A stretch of 64,000 nt of DNA, taken from positions 121,486 through 185,485 of the forward strand of contig NZ_JAAWWS010000134.1 of the NCBI RefSeq assembly GCF_012272825.1, in the 5' to 3' direction. This DNA comes from Wenzhouxiangella sp. XN79A (GTDB lineage: Bacteria; Pseudomonadota; Gammaproteobacteria; Xanthomonadales; Wenzhouxiangellaceae). The notes under the pieces were generated by a model that had not been told where the DNA came from, did no database searches, and saw only the letters and a list, made by a program, of their open reading frames with translations. Each line of letters opens with the position of its first letter. The first letter of the stretch is position 1. Shown one piece after another: positions 60,145 to 64,000 of this stretch. A program made the position numbers and the translations under genes.

Positions 60145-60528
60145 ATGACTACTGAACACAAAAGAAGAGCACTGGACTTGTTTGCGATTGCCGCGTTCAC
60201 CACCGCAATCTTCCCAGCGATTTACATGTTTATCGGCTTTGTTCTTCCGGCCAGTCAAACGATCGAGCTTCCCAGCAACGTCGCCCACGGAGCACACGAG
60301 CAGCGCCTTGATGCTGATGCCATTGTCGTATCCACCTCAGACAGTCTGACTTTCAGTGAATCGCTTTCCTTACCGAAAGCTCGAGACGAAAGAAACTTGA
60401 TTGCAGGCGCATATCGTCTGACACGACACCCAAATCCCTTGCTCACGGAACTTTCAATTGCGTTATCCCTTTTGGCGGCAGGCGCTGGCTGGTTTTTCCG
60501 TTCGAGAACAATTTCAAAAAGACAATGA
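60145..60528 (+). CDS. Small membrane protein of unknown function
   Basis: 127 aa with two transmembrane segments: 'LFAIAAFTTAIFPAIYMFIGFVLPA' near the N-terminus and 'LSIALSLLAAGAGWFFRSR' near the C-terminus, enclosing about 60 residues that would lie on one side, probably periplasmic. It follows the secreted-protein gene by 78 bp on the same strand and may be co-transcribed with it (for example as a partner or immunity protein). No family recognised. Composition is AT-richer than the core. Confidence 0.65.
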   Translation: MTTEHKRRALDLFAIAAFTTAIFPAIYMFIGFVLPASQTIELPSNVAHGAHEQRLDADAIVVSTSDSLTFSESLSLPKARDERNLIAGAYRLTRHPNPLLTELSIALSLLAAGAGWFFRSRTISKRQ

Positions 60529-60666
60529 AGGGCTTCCCTCGATCATGCCTTAACCGACTGTGATTGGAGTGGAACGCTGCGTAACGGCGCGCTGTTCTAA
60601 ATCAGGCGGCCCAAAGGGTTACCTTGTCATCAAATTGCATGAAGTCCTGCCAGCCTGTTGGCGCGA

Positions 60667-61824
60667 TTAACGTAAACGAAACACCCCGTACAACTCCGAA
60701 ATCCCCAGCGCCACCATGTCGTACCCCTGCAGTTCCGGCGTGTACTCGACGACCGGGTCCGTGCGCAGGGCGAAGCGCCACGGCTCGAAGCCCATGCCGC
60801 GCAGTTCCTGTTCGAAGTCCGGCAGCTTGATCGGGTTCAGTTCCGTGTACCACTGCCAGTACTGCTCGGGCGGGGATGTTTCGCCGGCGCGGTCCATGTA
60901 GCGCGGGGTGCCGGCGAGGACGCGCTCTTTCAGCTCTTCGCGGTCCAGCTTCAGGTGGATCCAGGGGTCGTCGAAGAACTCGCCGAGATGGTTGCCGGCG
61001 GAGCCGTAGAACAGGCCGGGGTGGGCGAAGAACAGGCCGCCGGGGCGCAGGACGCGCTTGATCTCGGACAGGGTCTGCGCGTAGCCGCCGGCGATGTGTT
61101 CCAGCGAGCCCCAGGACAGCACGGCGTCGAAGCTGTCGTCTTCGAGGTCCAGGGCGTTGCCGCTGTCGGGGCGGAAGTCGATGCCGGACTGTTCGATGAC
61201 TTCGGGCGGCAGATGGTGCTCTTTGCAGATCTCGGGCAGGCGCTCGTAGCCCTTGAAGGGGTCGACGGCGACGAAGCGCTTCGGCTGCTTGCGCAAGGCA
61301 ATGCCGAGATCGGTAATGCCGTCGCCGCAGCCGACGTCCAGCACGTCGCCTCTGAGCTTGGGGTGGTCGGCGAACATCAGGTCGATGACCACACGCGCGG
61401 CGTGGTCGAAGTGGCGGTAGAACCAGCTCGACGGGCCCTGCGACCAGCTGAGTTTTTCGATCGAGGGGCTGCCCGCGTAGCTGCCGAGGCGCCAGCCGGA
61501 GGCATGGTCGGCGCGCGTACTCACTTCGAAGGTGACGCGGTCCAGCGCCGTGCGGCCGGTGGGCGCGCCGAGGGAGATGCCGACATCCAGCTGCGTGCCG
61601 ATCGGCCACTCGGGGTCGGACGGCAGTTCCAGCCGGTAGCGGCCCCGGGGCAGCCAGGCCGGGTCGATGCCGGCACCGCCGAGGTGCCGGTCTTCGACCG
61701 TGCCGTCGGGACGCGTGATGCGCAGATGCGCGTCGACGTCGAAGACGGCCGCGGCGCGAATGTCGAGGCAGACGACGCCGAAGGCTTCGGCGTCGCGAGT
61801 CACCACAGCGGCCTCGAGGCTCAT
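60667..61824 (-). CDS. SAM-dependent methyltransferase with N-terminal Wzt-C-like domain
   Basis: 385 aa. Residues about 1-115 form a beta-sandwich-like domain reminiscent of the carbohydrate-binding C-terminal domain of Wzt ('FDVDAHLRITRPDGTVEDRHL', 'WLPRGRYRLELPSDPEWPIGTQLDVGISLGAPTG'). Residues about 155-300 are a class I methyltransferase: 'RGDVLDVGCGDGITDLGIALRKQPKRFVAVDPFKGYERL', 'DLEDDSFDAVLSWGSLEHIAGG', 'EIKRVLRPGGLFFAHPGLFYGS'. A role on surface polysaccharide or glycan is suggested by the fusion; the substrate is unknown. The start overlaps the aminopeptidase stop (ATGA). Its 3' end has a decayed second copy at 58818. Confidence 0.82.
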   Translation of the reverse strand: MSLEAAVVTRDAEAFGVVCLDIRAAAVFDVDAHLRITRPDGTVEDRHLGGAGIDPAWLPRGRYRLELPSDPEWPIGTQLDVGISLGAPTGRTALDRVTFEVSTRADHASGWRLGSYAGSPSIEKLSWSQGPSSWFYRHFDHAARVVIDLMFADHPKLRGDVLDVGCGDGITDLGIALRKQPKRFVAVDPFKGYERLPEICKEHHLPPEVIEQSGIDFRPDSGNALDLEDDSFDAVLSWGSLEHIAGGYAQTLSEIKRVLRPGGLFFAHPGLFYGSAGNHLGEFFDDPWIHLKLDREELKERVLAGTPRYMDRAGETSPPEQYWQWYTELNPIKLPDFEQELRGMGFEPWRFALRTDPVVEYTPELQGYDMVALGISELYGVFRLR

Positions 61825-63179
61825 GCGCCGTAGGTCTGTTCGAGCCAGGCCAGCATGGCGCGCAGCGCCTGGGCCTCGCCGCCGGCGGGCCGTCCCGGGC
61901 GGTCGCCCAGGTTCCAGGCGTAGATGTCCAGGTGCATCCAGTCGATGCCCTGGGGCACGAAATGATCCAGGAACAGCGCAGCGGTCAGGCTGCCGCCCTG
62001 GCTGGTGGTGCCCGTGTTCGACAGGTCGGCGATCTTCGGCTGGATCTGCGGCTTGTAGGGCTTGTACAGCGGCATGTGCCACAGCGGGTCTTCGATCTCG
62101 AAGCTCAGGTCCTGAATTGCACGGGCCTGGGCATCGTCGCGGGCGTACAGGGGCGGCAGGTCCTCGCCCAGGGCCACGCGGGCCGCGCCGGTGAGCGTGG
62201 CGAAGTCGATGATGCGCGCGGCCCCCTCTTCACCGGCCAGGGTCAGCGCATCCGACAGCACCACCCGGCCCTCGGCGTCGGTGTTGCCGATCTCGATCGT
62301 CGTGCCGTTGCGCGTGGTCACGATGTCGGACGGGCGGTAGGCGTTGCCGGAAATCGCGTTCTCCACGGCCGGGATGTAGAGCCGCAGGTGGACCTTGACG
62401 CCTAACCGCATGATCAGCTCGGCCAGGCCGATGACGTGCGCGGCGCCGCCCATGTCCTTCTTCATCAACACCATGCCGGCGCCGGGCTTGATGTCCAGGC
62501 CGCCGGAATCGAACACCACGCCCTTGCCGACCAGCGCCAGCGACGGGTGCGACGGATCGCCCCAGGCCAGCTTGATCAGGCGCGGCCCGCGGGTCGCGGC
62601 GCGCCCCACCGTGTGGATGGCAGGAAACTCGCGCTCGAGATCCTCGCCGTGGACGACCTTGCACTCGCCGCCGTGATCGGCGGCCAGCTTCTCGACCACC
62701 TCGGCCAGCTCGCGCGGCCCCATGTCTTCGGCCGGCGTGTTGACCAGGTCGCGGACGCGGAACAGCGCATCGCGGAAGATCTCCAGCCGGCCCTTGCGAT
62801 CGTCGTCGACGACCAGCCGGGCCGTCGGCCGCTTGCCCTTCTTGTAGCGATCGAAGCGGTAGTGCCCCAGCGCCCAGCCCAGCGCCAGCGATTCCTGCTC
62901 GGCCTCGTCGATGCCGTCGACGTCATAGTCCCCCTCCGGCAGCGCCGCCGGCAGGGAGGCCAGCGACCAGAAGCGGCCGTACTCGGGCTGCCCGACCAGC
63001 ACGCGGGCCAGTCGGCCGTCGCTGTCGGGCACCTGCAGCACCGTGTCCGGCTCGCCGCGATAGCCGGTCGCCGAGACCCAGGTCCGGGCGCGCTCGTCCA
63101 GCCCGTCGCTCAGGCGGTCCGGGGTGACGATGGAAACGGGAACGACGCGCCCTTCGACGCTGGAACGGCTGGAAAACAT
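61821..63179 (-). CDS. M17-family leucyl aminopeptidase
   Basis: A 452-aa cytosolic metallo-aminopeptidase. The C-terminal catalytic domain is intact: 'LALVGKGVVFDSGGLDIKPGAGMVLMKKDMGGAAHVIGLAELIMRLGVKVHL' (metal-binding Lys and Asp), 'IEIGNTDAEGRVVLSDALTLA' (NTDAEGR signature), 'LTGAARVALGEDLPPLYARDD' and 'WMHLDIYAWN'. The N-terminal domain is shorter than in PepA. It releases N-terminal residues from peptides. It is first of a two-gene unit with the methyltransferase. Confidence 0.93.
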   Translation of the reverse strand: MFSSRSSVEGRVVPVSIVTPDRLSDGLDERARTWVSATGYRGEPDTVLQVPDSDGRLARVLVGQPEYGRFWSLASLPAALPEGDYDVDGIDEAEQESLALGWALGHYRFDRYKKGKRPTARLVVDDDRKGRLEIFRDALFRVRDLVNTPAEDMGPRELAEVVEKLAADHGGECKVVHGEDLEREFPAIHTVGRAATRGPRLIKLAWGDPSHPSLALVGKGVVFDSGGLDIKPGAGMVLMKKDMGGAAHVIGLAELIMRLGVKVHLRLYIPAVENAISGNAYRPSDIVTTRNGTTIEIGNTDAEGRVVLSDALTLAGEEGAARIIDFATLTGAARVALGEDLPPLYARDDAQARAIQDLSFEIEDPLWHMPLYKPYKPQIQPKIADLSNTGTTSQGGSLTAALFLDHFVPQGIDWMHLDIYAWNLGDRPGRPAGGEAQALRAMLAWLEQTYGA

Positions 63180-63448
63180 GGCGGTTTCGCGGTGGTTCGA
63201 GTCAGCCGACGAGGATAGCGCAGTCGCGTCTTTTCCGGGCGCAGGTCGGTTGATTTGCCCTCAGATGAAAGCGGATGAACGCAGACAAGAAGCTGAACAA
63301 CTTTTTTGTCCACAGATGGACACAGATGAACGTCAAAGACGATCCTGATTACGCTCGTTTCTCAGCTAAAAATGCTTCGCTCCGCAGTCTTTCAGGAAAG
63401 CTGCAGACAAAGAGCACGGCCTCTTCAAAAGCGAATTCTTGCGCCGGT
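63180..63448. other. Intergenic region before tandem array
   Basis: No gene is seen. It contains CAGATGAAAGCGGATGAACGC and CACAGATGGACACAGATGAACG (about 63261-63340), a dispersed CAGATGAACAC-type repeat, and an AT-richer stretch. The open frames of 60-140 codons here and in the array are repeat artefacts. Confidence 0.5.
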
Positions 63449-64000
63449 TCGTCTGTTGGGCGCTCGCGCGCGAAGCTTTTTTCGCTCCCGATTGGTCGCC
63501 CGCCAGCGGCCTCCAACAGTCGGGGGCGTTGTTCCGGGCGCTCGTCAAAGCCACCACCTGTTGGAGGGCGCTTGCGCGCGAGGAGCAAGGCCGGATCGAG
63601 GGAAAGGCCCCCAGCCTTCGCCCGCCAGCGGCCTCCAACAGTCGGGGCGTTGTTCCGGGCGCTCGTCAAAGCCACCACCACCTGTTGGAGGGCGCTTGCG
63701 CGCGAAGAGCAAGGCCGGATCGAGGGAAAGACCCCCTGCCTTCGCCCGCCAGCGGCCTCCAACAGTCGGGGCGTTGTTCCGGGCGCTCGTCAAAGCCACC
63801 ACCTGTTGGAGGGCGCTTGCGCGCGAAGAGCAAGGCCGGATCGAGGGAAAGGCCCCCAGCCTTCGCCCGCCAGCGGCCTCCAACAGTCGGGGCGTTGTTC
63901 CGGGTGCTCGTCAAAGCCACCACCACCTGTTGGAGGGCGCTTGCGCGCGAAGAGCAAGGCCGGATCGAGGGAAAGGCCCCAGCCTTCGCCCGCAAGCGGC
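63449..64000. repeat. Tandem array with 121-124 bp period (REP-like units)
   Basis: Four complete units start at 63501, 63623, 63747 and 63868, with a fifth cut by the window end at 63991 and a degenerate half unit before (63449-63500). Units are about 95% alike and vary by ACC repeats (GCCACCACC against GCCACCACCACC) and single bases. Each unit contains CCTCCAACAG and its complement CTGTTGGAGG 38-41 bp later, then GGGCGCTTGCGCGCGAAG, resembling REP palindromes. The array continues beyond the window. It is not a CRISPR: units abut without unique spacers. Confidence 0.9.

Noticed and set aside
63349..63995. Several 90-137 aa repetitive frames on the minus strand
   Set aside because: They follow the tandem repeat and change frame with the 121-124 bp units, so they are repeat artefacts.
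63449..64000. CRISPR array
   Set aside because: The units are ~122 bp, adjoin directly and lack short repeats with unique spacers; no cas gene is present.

Overview
The window is high-GC DNA from a gammaproteobacterium, most likely of the Xanthomonadales/Lysobacterales side (a Wenzhouxiangella-like bacterium would fit; this is inference from gene order, not a database match). Pointers are the near-complete dcw cell-division/cell-wall cluster that lacks murD and murB, the nadD-holA-lptE-leuS cluster, the hda/pgsA-like/DUF2066 versus purM-purN-DUF3108 arrangement, two TonB-dependent receptors, and a DUF1800/DUF1501 Tat-exported pair. Genes overlap tightly (many ATGA junctions) and several starts are GTG or TTG.

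Layout. 1-4.7 kb: an exported protein with an IPTL-CTERM-like tail, divergent from the DUF1800-DUF1501 operon. 4.7-13 kb: queA, kynU, a TVP38/TMEM64 membrane protein, then the overlapping operon leuS-lptE-holA-nadD. 13-24.6 kb: a helical lipoprotein, threonine aldolase, an MFS-TonB receptor pair, exported MsrB-MsrA, a ZnuD-like receptor with a palindromic promoter, a sirtuin, an ECF-type sigma factor and an unrecognised ACT-like protein ending in eight arginines. 24.8-31 kb: fadH, an ~800-bp non-coding stretch, secA and dciA. 31-47.6 kb: the minus-strand series mraZ-rsmH-ftsL-ftsI-murE-murF-mraY-ftsW-murG-murC-ddl-ftsQ-ftsA-ftsZ-lpxC, headed by a consensus promoter with MraZ-type repeats. 47.8-57.2 kb: rnpB, a large lipoprotein, hda, a CDP-alcohol phosphatidyltransferase, DUF2066, purMN, DUF3108, an M48 lipoprotein protease and a zinc-ribbon protein. 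57.2-60.6 kb: an AT-richer accessory island of unrecognised small genes and a decayed copy of the end of the neighbouring methyltransferase. 60.7-63.2 kb: methyltransferase and M17 aminopeptidase. 63.4-64 kb: a tandem array with a ~122-bp period that runs off the window.

The most unusual structure is intergenic. Two families of short non-coding elements with terminal inverted repeats (family A, 163 bp, at 5722 and 24643, with a diverged relative at 30604; family B, at 5886 and 55167, with a lone end at 24605) sit directly upstream of gene starts. Their outer ends abut -10-like hexamers (TAGAAT, TACACT, TAGACT). They look like MITEs that deliver or select promoter positions. A third inverted repeat lies beside the 55-kb B element.

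No tRNA, CRISPR array, integrase or intact transposase was seen. Starts were chosen from ribosome-binding sites, overlap with the previous gene and the expected N-terminus of each family; many open frames on the opposite strand are high-GC artefacts and were left out.
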